Source: Dechloromonas sp. H13 (lineage in GTDB: Bacteria > Pseudomonadota > Gammaproteobacteria > Burkholderiales > Rhodocyclaceae). Taken from it: a stretch of DNA of 64,000 bases. The stretch is from assembly GCF_009469615.1 (NCBI RefSeq), contig NZ_SSXX01000005.1:124001-188000 (forward strand), written 5' to 3'. Positions within the stretch are counted from its first letter, which is position 1. Every line of letters begins with the position of its first letter. Positions 35,621 to 44,892 of the stretch are shown piece by piece. The notes below the pieces were generated by a model. The model did not search any database and had not been told where the DNA came from. It worked only from the letters and a program-made list of their open reading frames with translations. The position numbers were made by a program, and so were the translations under genes.

Positions 35621-36778
35621 ATGACTCTCCCCCAACCTTCTCCCGAAGCCGCAGCCCACAGCCGGGCCCTGGTCGCCGCGATCGCCGGCGAAATCGGCGC
35701 CGCCGGCGGCTGGATTTCCTTCGCCCGCTTCATGGAGATGGCCCTCTATCAACCGGGTCTCGGCTACTACTCGGCGGGCGCGCGGAAATTCGGCGCCGCC
35801 GGCGATTTCGTCACCGCGCCGGAAATGACGGCCTATTTCGGCCGTGCGCTGGCGCGCCAGGTCGCCCAGGTGACGGCCCGGTCGGCGCCGCACGTGCTCG
35901 AGGTGGGGGCCGGTTCCGGCCGTCTGGCCGCCGATCTTCTGCTCGAACTCGAACGCCTCGACGCCTTGCCGGCGCACTACGACATCCTCGATCTCTCCGC
36001 CGATCTGCGCGAACGCCAGCGGGCGACGCTGGCCGCCGCCGTGCCGCACCTGCTGGCGCGGGTGCGCTGGCTCGATGCCCTGCCGGAAGCATTCGCCGGG
36101 GTCGTCGTCGCCAACGAATTGCTCGACGCCATGCCGGCCCACGTCGTTGCCTGGCGGGAAGACGGGATTGTCGAGCGCGGGGTCGGGCTGGACCGGCAAG
36201 GCGGTTTCACGTGGAACGAGCGACCGGCGGCCGGCGCGCTGCTGGCGGCCGCGCAGGAAATCGGCCGCCAGTGCCGTCTGCCGCCCGGCTACGAAAGCGA
36301 AATCAGCCTGGCGAACCGTGCCTGGGCCGCCGAATGGGGCCACCGCCTGAAACGCGGCGCCCTGCTCCTGATCGACTACGGGTTTCCGCGCCGCGAGTTC
36401 TACCACCAGCAGCGCGGCCGCGGCACGCTGATGTGCCACTATCGCCACCATGCGCACCCCGATCCCTTCTACCTGCCCGGCCTGCAGGATGTCACGGTGC
36501 ATGTCGATTTCACGGCCGTGATCGCCGCCGCCGATGCGGCCGGGCTCGATCTCCTGGGCTACGCCAGCCAGGGCCAGTTCCTGCTCAACTGCGGCATTCT
36601 CGACCTGCTGGCGGCGCAGCCCGCCGATACACCGGATTACATCCGCGCTGCCGGCGCCATCAACAAGCTGCTGATGCCGCACGAGATGGGCGAGCTGTTC
36701 AAGGTCATCGCCATCGGTCGCGGCATCGAGCAGCCGTTGTGCGGCTTCGCCAGCGGCGACCAGAGCCGCCGTCTATAG
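35621..36778 (+). CDS. SAM-dependent methyltransferase, MidA/NDUFAF7 family
   Basis: This 385-aa methyltransferase has the family start [17 protein letters not shown], the SAM motif [17 protein letters not shown], and NELLDAMP. In mitochondria NDUFAF7 methylates an arginine of complex I subunit NDUFS2; the bacterial role is inferred only. The start at 35621 lacks a strong ribosome site. A small membrane-protein gene follows by 7 bp. Confidence 0.9.
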   Translation: MTLPQPSPEAAAHSRALVAAIAGEIGAAGGWISFARFMEMALYQPGLGYYSAGARKFGAAGDFVTAPEMTAYFGRALARQVAQVTARSAPHVLEVGAGSGRLAADLLLELERLDALPAHYDILDLSADLRERQRATLAAAVPHLLARVRWLDALPEAFAGVVVANELLDAMPAHVVAWREDGIVERGVGLDRQGGFTWNERPAAGALLAAAQEIGRQCRLPPGYESEISLANRAWAAEWGHRLKRGALLLIDYGFPRREFYHQQRGRGTLMCHYRHHAHPDPFYLPGLQDVTVHVDFTAVIAAADAAGLDLLGYASQGQFLLNCGILDLLAAQPADTPDYIRAAGAINKLLMPHEMGELFKVIAIGRGIEQPLCGFASGDQSRRL

Positions 36779-36785
36779 GTTACTC

Positions 36786-37004
36786 ATGCGCCACTACCCG
36801 CTCTCGTTCATCGTGCTCACCACCCTCGGCATCCTGTGCGCCGTTCCCGGCCTGCTCAGCGTCGCCGGCTTCGGCGCCCTGCTGCATCCGGTCCTCGATG
36901 ACCCGATGGCCGGCCTGGCCTTCATCGTTTCCGCCGTCGCCCTGATCGGCTCGGGCGCCTTTCCGCTGGTGATCGAGAAGCTGAAGGAAAACGAAGGGGA
37001 GTGA
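36786..37004 (+). CDS. Small two-span membrane protein
   Basis: This 72-aa protein has two hydrophobic segments (about 8-34 and 42-62) and an acidic-basic tail LKENEGE. I do not recognise a family. It is co-directional with and 7 bp from the methyltransferase, and converges with the hydroxylase gene at a gap of 4 bp. Confidence 0.65.
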   Translation: MRHYPLSFIVLTTLGILCAVPGLLSVAGFGALLHPVLDDPMAGLAFIVSAVALIGSGAFPLVIEKLKENEGE

Positions 37005-37008
37005 GGCC

Positions 37009-37986
37009 TCAGCGGGGGGCCTGGCCGAGCGTCGCCTTGACCGCTTTGACCAGCCCGGCGATGCCGTCGCGCTGCTGTGCCCAGAAGTGGTCGGCGTGCG
37101 CCGGGGCGGCGAGGGTCGGCGACTGGACCCCGGTCGCCGGCAGTTCCTCGCCCAGGTACTGGGTGCCGAACAGGCGGTCCCAGATCGGGAAGAGAATGGC
37201 GAAATTGCAGCCGAAGCGGAAATTGCGGCCCGGCGGCAGGTCGACCGCATGATGCCAGCGGTGGTAGCGCGGGCTGACCAGCAGGCGTTCGCCGAGCCAG
37301 CCGAAGTGTAGCCGGGCGTTCACGTGCGACAGGTTCTCGACGATGCGCACGGCGACCATGAGGCCGACGAAATGTCCGGGCGGGACGCCGATGCAGAGCG
37401 CGATCAGGGCGAACCAGGCGCCGCCGATCAGGTCGTCGAGCAGATGGTTGCGGCTGTCGGTCCACAGCGACATCTGGCGCTGGCTGTGGTGGATGGCATG
37501 CAGCGCCCACCACCAGCGGAAGGTGTGCGCCAGGCGGTGGCGCCAGTACTCGGCGAAATCGAGGATGACCAGATAGACGACGAAGCTGACCAGTGGATAA
37601 TTTTCCAGCGAGGGAAAGGCATCCTCGAGCTGCGGCGGGATGATGTCGTGGAAGCGCAGCCAGCTTTCGAGATGGAGGAACAGCGGGCTGAGGAGCGCGA
37701 AGACCGCCAGCGGAACGATGCCGAGGCGGTCGAGGAAGGTGTAGAGGACGTCGACGCGCACCGCCTTGCGGTCCGGCCAGCGCTCGATGGGGCGGAAATG
37801 CTCGAGCGGACGCAGCAGCATGTAGGCGATGCTCAGCTGCAGGACACCGTAGAGAAAGAATTCGACGCCGTCGAAAGCGACCTCCAGGTAGCTGCCGAGT
37901 CCCAGCGCCAGCAGCGGCGGCTGCACGATATGCTCGAGCAGCCAGCCCTGGATCAGCACGAAGGTGTCGAGGAATTGCTGGACCAT
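37009..37986 (-). CDS. Sterol desaturase/fatty acid hydroxylase family protein
   Basis: This 325-aa integral membrane di-iron oxygenase has the three His boxes: HRLAH at 150-154, HAIHH at 163-167 and HRWHH at 242-246. There are about five membrane spans. It would hydroxylate or desaturate a lipid with O2; typical bacterial substrates include fatty acids, hopanoids and ornithine lipids. A TGCGGTCGAC core copy lies at 37240-37249 in sense, encoding AVDL right after the third His box. Confidence 0.9.
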   Translation of the reverse strand: MVQQFLDTFVLIQGWLLEHIVQPPLLALGLGSYLEVAFDGVEFFLYGVLQLSIAYMLLRPLEHFRPIERWPDRKAVRVDVLYTFLDRLGIVPLAVFALLSPLFLHLESWLRFHDIIPPQLEDAFPSLENYPLVSFVVYLVILDFAEYWRHRLAHTFRWWWALHAIHHSQRQMSLWTDSRNHLLDDLIGGAWFALIALCIGVPPGHFVGLMVAVRIVENLSHVNARLHFGWLGERLLVSPRYHRWHHAVDLPPGRNFRFGCNFAILFPIWDRLFGTQYLGEELPATGVQSPTLAAPAHADHFWAQQRDGIAGLVKAVKATLGQAPR

Positions 37987-37989
37987 GTT

Positions 37990-38745
37990 CTATCTGCCCA
38001 CCGTACCGGCGGCCGGCGCCAGCGTCGCAAAGCAGAAGCCCCGGGCCTGCAGGCGGTCGAGCAGTTGGTCGAGCGCCGGCGCGAACGGTTCCTGGCGCGA
38101 CCAGATGCCGAGGTGGGCCATGACGATGTCGCCGTCCTTGAGATTGCCCACCGCGCGGTCGACCAGCAACTGATTCGGATAGGTTTCGGAAGGGAGTTCG
38201 TCGCCGAGGAAGCCGGCCGGCGCCCAGCCGACATGGCGGTAGCCGCAGGCCTGCGCGGCCTTCAGCGTCGCCGGCGTGGTGCGCCCGCCGGGGGCACGCC
38301 ACAGCGGGTCGAGGGGGCGGCCCGTGAGTTCCCGGAAGCGGGTGTCGGGCTGGCGGATCTCGGTGCAGATGGCATCGGCACCGAGATTTTCCGTCTTGCC
38401 GTTCATCAGCCGGTAGCGGGTCTGCCCGCCGCTGTCCTGGCGGAAGCTGCCATGTCGCCAGGTATGGCTGCCGAAGGCGTGGCCCTCGGCCACCCGCGCC
38501 TGCCAGTAGGGCGCCCAGCTCTGGTCCAGAGCATGGTCGCCGCGCAGGGTCTTCTCGTTGGCGACGAAGAAGGTGGCCCTGGCCTGGTGCCTGGCCAGTA
38601 TCTCGGCGATCAGTTCGGCATGCCGCATGTTGCCGGTGTCGAAGGTCAGGTACAGGCGGCCGCTGCAGGCGGCGTGTGCCATGCCGGCCGTCGCGGCGAG
38701 CAGAGCGGCGAAGGCCAGGCGGCGCAACGGCTGACGGGCGCTCAT
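37990..38745 (-). CDS. Secreted NodB-fold polysaccharide deacetylase
   Basis: This 251-aa protein has a signal peptide (ending MAHAACSG at about 25) and a NodB domain with LTFDTGNM in place of the usual DDG (one Asp retained), the metal His pair in GSHTWRHGSF, and WRAPGG. It is likely periplasmic or extracellular and acts on an acylated polysaccharide. It is coupled by ATGA to the beta-propeller gene. The change of the second Asp to Thr may alter activity. Confidence 0.82.
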   Translation of the reverse strand: MSARQPLRRLAFAALLAATAGMAHAACSGRLYLTFDTGNMRHAELIAEILARHQARATFFVANEKTLRGDHALDQSWAPYWQARVAEGHAFGSHTWRHGSFRQDSGGQTRYRLMNGKTENLGADAICTEIRQPDTRFRELTGRPLDPLWRAPGGRTTPATLKAAQACGYRHVGWAPAGFLGDELPSETYPNQLLVDRAVGNLKDGDIVMAHLGIWSRQEPFAPALDQLLDRLQARGFCFATLAPAAGTVGR

Positions 38746-39737
38746 TTGCGCGGCGCGTGATTCAGGAAGAACACCCCGTGCGGCGAACTGCCGACCGGGA
38801 TCGAGGTCTTCAATGTCTTGCTGATCAGGTCCACCACCTGGACGCGCCGTCCGAAGCGGGCGGTTGCCCACAGCTCCTTGCCGTCGGCGCGGACTTCCAT
38901 GTCGTCCGGGCCGCCCGGCACGTCGTACTTTTCGACGACGGTCATGGTCTGAGTATCGAGCAGCGAAATGCTGCCGCCGCTCACCGAGCGATTCGAAACG
39001 AAGTAGTGACGTCCGTCGCCGCGCGGGTGCAGGTTGTGGGCGGCGGTGTCGGTCGGCACCTTCTTCACCGTCTTCTGCGCCTTCCAGTCGATCACCTCGA
39101 CATAGCCCTCGCCCATGATGGCGACCAGGAGATGGCGGTTGTCGGGGGTCATGACGATCCCTGCCGGGGTCGGGCCGACCGGCATGACCCATTCGGTCTT
39201 TTGCGTCTTCAGGTTGATCGCCATCACCTCGTTGGAATCCTGCAGGGTGATGAAGACGTACTCGTTGCCGGCGTCGAAGGCCATGTGCGACGGAGTGCGC
39301 GGCGCATGCAGACGCGCCTTGAGCCGGAAATCGGCGGCGTCGTAGAGGTCGACGCGGTCGAGGCGCAGCGAGTTGCTGACGAACCACTTGCGGTCGGGCG
39401 AGAAGCCGATCTGGTAGGGGTCGGAAATGTTGCGGATGCGCTTCTGTTCCCGGCCGGTCAATGGATCGAAGAAGACCAGCTGGTTGGAGGCCGAGCAGGC
39501 GACGATGACCGACTTGTCGTCGGGCGACGGCATCAGGTGGTGCGGCTCCTTGCAGGCCACCGCCTTGCCGACCACCTTGTAGGTTTCGGTGTCGATCAGG
39601 CTGATCGTGCCGTCGGCGGAATTCAGCGCGATGGCAAGTCCGGGGGGAGCGGCGAGGCCATCGCCGGCAGCGACAAACAGCGGCAGGCAGGCGAGAAAGG
39701 CGGCGAAGCGGGTCTGGCTTAGGAAACGGGCGAACAT
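38742..39737 (-). CDS. YVTN-family beta-propeller protein, secreted
   Basis: This 331-aa protein has a signal peptide (about residues 1-29) and a seven-bladed YVTN propeller; repeats begin with LIDTETYKVVG, FFDPLTGREQKR, LYDAADFRLKAR, AINLKTQKTEW, VIDWKAQKTVKK, LLDTQTMTVVEK and VVDLISKTLKTS. Such proteins usually hold ligands or partners and are not catalytic. The downstream NodB-like gene overlaps as ATGA, so they likely act together in the envelope. Confidence 0.9.
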   Translation of the reverse strand: MFARFLSQTRFAAFLACLPLFVAAGDGLAAPPGLAIALNSADGTISLIDTETYKVVGKAVACKEPHHLMPSPDDKSVIVACSASNQLVFFDPLTGREQKRIRNISDPYQIGFSPDRKWFVSNSLRLDRVDLYDAADFRLKARLHAPRTPSHMAFDAGNEYVFITLQDSNEVMAINLKTQKTEWVMPVGPTPAGIVMTPDNRHLLVAIMGEGYVEVIDWKAQKTVKKVPTDTAAHNLHPRGDGRHYFVSNRSVSGGSISLLDTQTMTVVEKYDVPGGPDDMEVRADGKELWATARFGRRVQVVDLISKTLKTSIPVGSSPHGVFFLNHAPRK

Positions 39738-39780
39738 GGCGATAGTCGAGTGCGACAGCCGATCCGGCTGCCGCCCGCTA

Positions 39781-40884
39781 TTATGCCTCGCGCATCACCC
39801 GCCAGTACTGGAATTTTAGGGTTGCCGCGGCGCCGGCGACGATCGCCAGGAAGGTGACGATGGAGCCGAGCGCCAGCGTCGAGAAGCCGGTGATGCCCTG
39901 CCCCACCGTGCAGCCCATCGCCGTCACGCCGCCGAAGCCCATCAGCGCGGCGCCGAGCAGGTGGCTGGCGGTATCCTCGACGCTGGCGAAGCCCTCCCAG
40001 CGGAAACTGCGGGTCAGCAGGGCCCATGCGCCGGAACCGGCGATCACGCCGAGCACGGTGGCGATGGCGAAAGTCATCTTGCGGCTGGTGTCCGACCACA
40101 GCATCAGCAGTTCCAGCGCGTAAGCCTGCGGCGCGACGAAGGTCAGCGATTCCATGCGCCCGCTGTTGGTGGCGATGAAGGCTTCCTCCAGCGTCTCCGG
40201 GTGCTCCGGCAGGTAGCCGAGGTGGCCGCTGACGTACCAGGCGGCGACCACGGCCAGCCCGGTGCCGAGGCCGCCGAGCAGGTTGTCGAGCGTCCAGAAT
40301 TCGCGCCGGAACAGGCTGAATGCGGTCAACCCGCCGCCGATGGCGAGAACCGCGAGCAGGAAAGCCGTTTGCGGGTCCATGCCGGCGGCCGTCAGCAGCG
40401 CTGGCACGTCCTGCCCGCCGGGGAAGGAGAGGGCCGCCTTTTCCAGCACATTGACGCGGAAGACGCCGAAGACCCCGCGCATGGTCATGTAGGCGACGAT
40501 GCCGAGGACCAGGAAGACGATCACCGACTTCAGGTTGCCGCTGCCGATGCGGATAAGCGTCTTCGAACCGCAACCGGAAGCGAGCACCATGCCGATACCG
40601 AAACAGAGGCCGCCGACGATGTAGGAAAGCCAGGTGAAGTTGGGCGTCCGGTAGATCGATTTGCCGAGGTCGATCAGGCCGGCCGCATGCAGCGCCGCCG
40701 AACCGAGGATCGCCACGCCGATGGCCAGCAGCCACATGCGCATGCGGTTCCAGTCGCCCATGTTCACGATGTCGGACACGGCGCCCAAGGTGCAGAAATG
40801 GGTTTTCTGGCCGATGGCGCCGAAGACGAAGGCGACGGCGAAGGCGAGCCAGAGAATGGTGTTGGCTGAAACGGCGGATTCCAT
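39781..40884 (-). CDS. YeeE/YedE-family thiosulfate/sulfur transporter
   Basis: This 367-aa membrane protein has nine or more spans and the conserved Cys residues of the TsuA/YeeE family: KTHFCTLGA, LASGCGSKTL and MGCTVGQG. In structural work on the family these cysteines relay thiosulfate. It could serve sulfur supply for tRNA thiolation or assimilation. Its start overlaps the queC stop by 1 bp (TGATG), which links it to queuosine synthesis genes without an obvious reason. Confidence 0.9.
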   Translation of the reverse strand: MESAVSANTILWLAFAVAFVFGAIGQKTHFCTLGAVSDIVNMGDWNRMRMWLLAIGVAILGSAALHAAGLIDLGKSIYRTPNFTWLSYIVGGLCFGIGMVLASGCGSKTLIRIGSGNLKSVIVFLVLGIVAYMTMRGVFGVFRVNVLEKAALSFPGGQDVPALLTAAGMDPQTAFLLAVLAIGGGLTAFSLFRREFWTLDNLLGGLGTGLAVVAAWYVSGHLGYLPEHPETLEEAFIATNSGRMESLTFVAPQAYALELLMLWSDTSRKMTFAIATVLGVIAGSGAWALLTRSFRWEGFASVEDTASHLLGAALMGFGGVTAMGCTVGQGITGFSTLALGSIVTFLAIVAGAAATLKFQYWRVMREA

Positions 40885-41564
40885 CAGCGGAGGACGTAGG
40901 CGGTGGGGTCGGGAACGCTGGCGGCGGCGAAGCCTTCGGCGCGCAGTCGGCAGGAATCGCAGACGCCGCAGGCGCGGCCGTCGGCATCGGCCTGGTAGCA
41001 GGATACGGTGAGCCCGTAATCGACGCCCAGCCGGCTGCCGGTGCGGATGATGTCGGCCTTGGAAAGGTCGATCAGCGGCGCGTGGATGACCAGCCGGGCG
41101 CCTTCGACACCGGCCCGCGTCGCCAGGTTGGCCATTTTCTCGAAGGCCGCGATGTATTCCGGGCGGCAATCGGGATAGCCGGAATAGTCGACCGCATTGA
41201 CTCCGACGAAGATGTCGCGGCTGCCCAGCACCTCGGCCCAGGCTAGGGCCAGCGACAGCATGATGGTGTTGCGCGCCGGCACGTAGGTGACGGGAATGCC
41301 GGGCTGGACGCCGGCGGTGGGCACGGCGATGCGGGTGTCGGTCAGCGCCGAGCCGCCGAACTGGGCGAGGCCGAGGCTGAGGACGCGGTGTTCGACCGCC
41401 CCCAGCGCCTGCGCGACCCGCGCGGCGGCCCGCAGTTCGGCGTTGTGCCGCTGGCCGTAGTCGAAGGACAGGCAGTAGCAGGCGAAGCCCTGACTGCGGG
41501 CGATGGCGAGGCAGGTGGCGGAATCGAGTCCGCCGGAGAGGAGAACGACTGCAGGCTTCATCAT
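40884..41564 (-). CDS. queC: 7-cyano-7-deazaguanine synthase QueC
   Basis: This 226-aa enzyme makes preQ0 from CDG with ATP and ammonia. It has the PP-loop [13 protein letters not shown] at 8-20, and the Zn-binding Cys set [31 protein letters not shown] core copy lies at 41187-41196, in the conserved NAVDYSG motif, so it may just be conserved coding sequence. The 84-bp gap to queE contains no gene. Confidence 0.97.
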   Translation of the reverse strand: MMKPAVVLLSGGLDSATCLAIARSQGFACYCLSFDYGQRHNAELRAAARVAQALGAVEHRVLSLGLAQFGGSALTDTRIAVPTAGVQPGIPVTYVPARNTIMLSLALAWAEVLGSRDIFVGVNAVDYSGYPDCRPEYIAAFEKMANLATRAGVEGARLVIHAPLIDLSKADIIRTGSRLGVDYGLTVSCYQADADGRACGVCDSCRLRAEGFAAASVPDPTAYVLR

Positions 41565-41648
41565 GGGGCGCGAATATACCCGATTACGCCTTGGATTGCG
41601 TCGCTATCTGCTTGTTCCGGCGCTGGAAATGCCCGGCCCGGCAGCCCC

Positions 41649-42287
41649 CTATTTTCCCTTGGCGTTGCCCCACAACAGCTTGTGCAGCTGCAGCTGGAAA
41701 CGCACGTCAAGGCCGTCCTCGAGGATCCAGTCGGCCAGCGCCGTCGGGTCGACCAGCCCTTGCGCGGGCGAGAAAAGCACCGGGCAGCGCGCGTTCAGGC
41801 GCTGTTCGCGCAGCATGGCGCGCGCCCATTCGTAGTCGGCGCGCGAAGCGATGACGATCTTGATTTCGTCGCGCGCGGTCAGCGCCGCCAGGTTTTCCCA
41901 GCGGTTCCTGTCACATTCGCCGGACCCCGGCGCCTTGAGGTCCATGATGCGCGCCACGCGCGGGTCGACCGCGGCGATGTCGAGGGCGCCCGAGGTTTCC
42001 AGCGAGACGTCGTAGCCGGCGTCGCACAGCGCGCCCAGCAGCGCCAGGCATTCCTTCTGCGCCAGCGGCTCGCCGCCGGTGACGCAGACCTGGCGCGCCG
42101 GGTACTTCGCCACCTCGGCCAGCACCGCAGCGACCGTCGCCGGTTCGCCGCCGGTGAAGCTGTAGGTGGTGTCGCACCAGACGCAGCGCAGCGGGCAGCC
42201 GGTGAGGCGGACGAACACCGTCGGCAGGCCGACGCGCGATGCCTCGCCCTGCAGCGAGAAGAAGATTTCGGTGAGACGCAGCGCCAA
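41649..42287 (-). CDS. queE: 7-carboxy-7-deazaguanine synthase QueE
   Basis: This 212-aa radical-SAM enzyme converts CPH4 to CDG. The cluster motif is CPLRCVWC with the usual CxxxCxxC spacing, preceded by SLQGEASRVGLPTVFVRL. The best start is TTG at 42285-42287, directly after the cpoB stop, because the QueE family begins at this point and no ATG is close. It would then depend on ribosomes coming off cpoB. Confidence 0.95.
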   Translation of the reverse strand: MALRLTEIFFSLQGEASRVGLPTVFVRLTGCPLRCVWCDTTYSFTGGEPATVAAVLAEVAKYPARQVCVTGGEPLAQKECLALLGALCDAGYDVSLETSGALDIAAVDPRVARIMDLKAPGSGECDRNRWENLAALTARDEIKIVIASRADYEWARAMLREQRLNARCPVLFSPAQGLVDPTALADWILEDGLDVRFQLQLHKLLWGNAKGK

Positions 42288-43031
42288 CTACTTTTTCTTC
42301 AGGCGATCACGCGCGGTATCGGCGGCCGGCGCATTCGGGTACTTGGCCACCAGCGTTTCCAGCGAGCGCTTCGCCGCCGTCGGATTGCCCATCTCCTGCT
42401 GGCAGGTCGCCATCGCCAGCCACGAATCCGGCGCCTTGGCACTGTCGGCGTATTTGGTCGTGACCACCGAATGCGCCTCGATCGCCTTGGCGCAGTTGCG
42501 CTGGGCGATGAAGGCGTTGCCCAGCCAGAACTGGGCGTTCGGCGCCAGCGAGCTGTCCGGGTATTTCTGGACGAAGGCGGAAAAGCCCCAGGACGCTTCC
42601 TTGTACTTGTTGGCTTTGAAGTTGTTCAGCGCGGCCTCGTAGTCGCGCGATTCCCTGGCCGGGTCGCCGGCGCCCGCCGAATTTGCCGCATTTCCGCCGT
42701 CGACCGCAGCAGACCCGCCGGCGCCCTGCGGTTCGAGCTTGCGCAGGCGGGTGTCGAGGTCGAGATAGAAGTCCTGCTGGCGCTTCTTGGCGGTTTCCAG
42801 CTCGTAGGTCAGTGTTTCGACCTGGCCGCGCAGGCGGGCGATTTCCTCCGACTGGCGCGAAAGCTGGTTGGCGAGGTCGAGCTGGGTCTTGCCCTGCTGA
42901 TCGAAGCGCGCCTCGTTCTTGATCGTCAGATCCTTGATCTGGCGGCGCGCCTCTTCGTCGTCGAACATGCCGGCCTGGGCCGAGGCGGCGCCGAGCGCGG
43001 AAAGCAGGAGGGCGATGCGCAGGGCACGCAT
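42288..43031 (-). CDS. cpoB: Cell division coordinator CpoB (YbgF)
   Basis: This 247-aa periplasmic protein has a signal peptide (MRALRIALLLSALGAASAQA), an N-terminal coiled coil at about 30-95 and three TPR repeats after about 125. It links the Tol complex to PBP1b during division. The linker between coil and TPRs (GSAAVDGGNAAN) is encoded by a full copy of the dispersed 33-bp element. It is last in the tol-pal series, 2 bp after pal. Confidence 0.95.
   Translation of the reverse strand: MRALRIALLLSALGAASAQAGMFDDEEARRQIKDLTIKNEARFDQQGKTQLDLANQLSRQSEEIARLRGQVETLTYELETAKKRQQDFYLDLDTRLRKLEPQGAGGSAAVDGGNAANSAGAGDPARESRDYEAALNNFKANKYKEASWGFSAFVQKYPDSSLAPNAQFWLGNAFIAQRNCAKAIEAHSVVTTKYADSAKAPDSWLAMATCQQEMGNPTAAKRSLETLVAKYPNAPAADTARDRLKKK
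42678..42710 (-). repeat. 33-bp element, copy in cpoB linker
   Basis: Minus strand: GCTGCGGTCGAC, then GGAAAT, GCGGC and AAATTC. In sense; reads AAVDGGNAAN in the unstructured linker between coiled coil and TPR domain. Confidence 0.75.
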
Positions 43032-43033
43032 GC

Positions 43034-43570
43034 TCAGAACTCGCCGCGACCGTCGGGTGCGCGGTAGAGGATGTCGGCGCGGCGATTTTCCGCCCAGGCC
43101 GCTTCGTCGTGGCCGGGGTTCTTCGGCTTTTCCTCGCCGAGGCTGACCGATTCGACCTGATCTTCCTTGGCGCCGAGCAGGACCAGCGAACGCTTGACCG
43201 CGTCGGAACGCTTCTGGCCGAGCGACAGGTTGTACTCGCGGCTACCGCGCTCGTCGGTATTGCCCTGGATCAGCACCTTGAAGCCGCGGTTGGCGATAAG
43301 GTACTTGGCATGGGCGGCGACCAGATCCTGATACTCGGCCTTGACCTCGTACTTGTCGAGGTCGAAGTAGATGCTGCGCTGCGACAGCTGGCTCTTGGGA
43401 TCGGTCAGCTCGCGCGGCAGGCCGCGCGAGTCGAGGCCGCCGGCGGTGACCGGCGTGACGCCGGAGCCGCTGCGCGATTCGACCGGCGCGCCGGAGGTTT
43501 CATCGACCGGGGTCGAGCTGCAACCGACGATCAGGGCGGCGAGCAGGGCGGGTACGAGCAGTTTATTCAT
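43034..43570 (-). CDS. pal: Peptidoglycan-associated lipoprotein Pal
   Basis: This 178-aa lipoprotein has the lipobox LIVGC (Cys17), a linker to about residue 65, and an OmpA-like domain with GNTDERGSREYNLSLGQKRS for binding diaminopimelate. It anchors the outer membrane to the wall and is the partner of TolB. GGAGA precedes the ATG. Confidence 0.97.
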   Translation of the reverse strand: MNKLLVPALLAALIVGCSSTPVDETSGAPVESRSGSGVTPVTAGGLDSRGLPRELTDPKSQLSQRSIYFDLDKYEVKAEYQDLVAAHAKYLIANRGFKVLIQGNTDERGSREYNLSLGQKRSDAVKRSLVLLGAKEDQVESVSLGEEKPKNPGHDEAAWAENRRADILYRAPDGRGEF

Positions 43571-43588
43571 GGTGTTCTCCGTTGAAGA

Positions 43589-44878
43589 TTATTGAATGAA
43601 GGGGCCCCAGGCCGGCTCGCGGACGTCGCCGGCGGCAATCGAGAGGCGCTGCTTGATCCTGCCATCGCTGGAAACAGCGGAAAGGACGCCGCGGCCGCCG
43701 GTTTCAGTGGCGATCAGGATCATGCGGCTGTTGGGGGCGAAACTCGGGGATTCGTCCTTGTTCGAGTCGGTCAGGATCTGCACCTGCTTGCTGGCGAGGT
43801 CCATCACGGCGAGCTGGAAGCGACCGTCGCGGCGGCTGATGAAGGCCAGGCTCTTGCCGTCGGGCGATGGGCGCGGCGACACGTTGTAGCTGCCTTCGAA
43901 AGTGATGCGCTGGGCGTCCCCGCCGTTGGCGCCCATCCGGTAGATCTGCGGGCTGCCGCCGCGGTCCGAGGTGAAGTAGATGCTGCCGCCGTCGGGCGAA
44001 TAGCGCGGCTCCGTGTCGATGCCGGCCGACTGGGTCAGGCGCTGGAGGCCGGTGCCGTCGGCATTGACCGAATAAATCTGCGAATTGCCGTCCTTGGAGA
44101 GGACGACGGCCAGCTTGCGGCCGTCGGGCGACCAGGCCGGGGCGGAATTGGAGCCCTTGAAGTTGGCCACCACCTGGCGCTGGCCGCTGGCCAGCGCATG
44201 CACGTAGATGACCGGCTTCTTTTTCTCGAACGAGACGTAGGCCAGCTTGCTTCCGTCCGGCGACCAGACCGGCGAGATGATCGGTTCGGTCGAGCTCAGC
44301 GCCGTCACGGCGCCCTGCCCGTCTGCGTCGGCGATCTGCAGGCGGAACTGGCCGCCGGACTTGACGACGTAGGCGATGCGCGTCGAGAAGACGCCCTTCT
44401 CGCCGGTCAGCTTCTCGTAGATGTAGTCGGCGATGCGGTGGCCGGCGGCGCGCAACTGGTCGTTGCCAGTGACGTAGACGGCACCGCCCAGCGCCGCCTG
44501 CTTTTGCGTGTCGTAGAGACGGAAGCGCGCCTGCATGCGGCCGTCCGGCCCGCGCGTGACGCTGCCGGCAGCCAGTGCGTCGGCGCCGCGGCCCTTCCAG
44601 TCGGCGAAACTGACCTGTGCGTTTTCGTCGAGGGTCGCGCCGGCCGGGTCGATCAGCTTGAACAGGCCGCTGCGTTCGAGGTCGGCGCGCACCGTCGCGG
44701 TGACGACCTGGGCGGCCGCCGCATCGCCGGCGAAATTGGCGATCGCCACCGGGATGCGGTTGGCGCCGGCGCCGGTGATTTCGACGGAAAGCTGCGCCTG
44801 GGCCGTTACGGCGGCCAAAAGCGACAGTGCGAAGAGGATTTTGTGGAAAATCTGGGGCATGGGACTCGATTTCGTCAT
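43589..44878 (-). CDS. tolB: Tol-Pal system protein TolB
   Basis: This 429-aa periplasmic protein has a signal peptide (ending AQAQ, about residue 29), an N-terminal alpha/beta domain, and a six-bladed WD40-like propeller with SPVWSPDGSKLAYVS, SAPAWSPDGRKLAVV and further repeats. It links Pal to TolA. I keep the first ATG at 44878; the ATG at 44860 (MPQIFHK) is also possible. No strong ribosome site is near either. Confidence 0.96.
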   Translation of the reverse strand: MTKSSPMPQIFHKILFALSLLAAVTAQAQLSVEITGAGANRIPVAIANFAGDAAAAQVVTATVRADLERSGLFKLIDPAGATLDENAQVSFADWKGRGADALAAGSVTRGPDGRMQARFRLYDTQKQAALGGAVYVTGNDQLRAAGHRIADYIYEKLTGEKGVFSTRIAYVVKSGGQFRLQIADADGQGAVTALSSTEPIISPVWSPDGSKLAYVSFEKKKPVIYVHALASGQRQVVANFKGSNSAPAWSPDGRKLAVVLSKDGNSQIYSVNADGTGLQRLTQSAGIDTEPRYSPDGGSIYFTSDRGGSPQIYRMGANGGDAQRITFEGSYNVSPRPSPDGKSLAFISRRDGRFQLAVMDLASKQVQILTDSNKDESPSFAPNSRMILIATETGGRGVLSAVSSDGRIKQRLSIAAGDVREPAWGPFIQ

Positions 44879-44892
44879 GGGTTCGCGCGATT

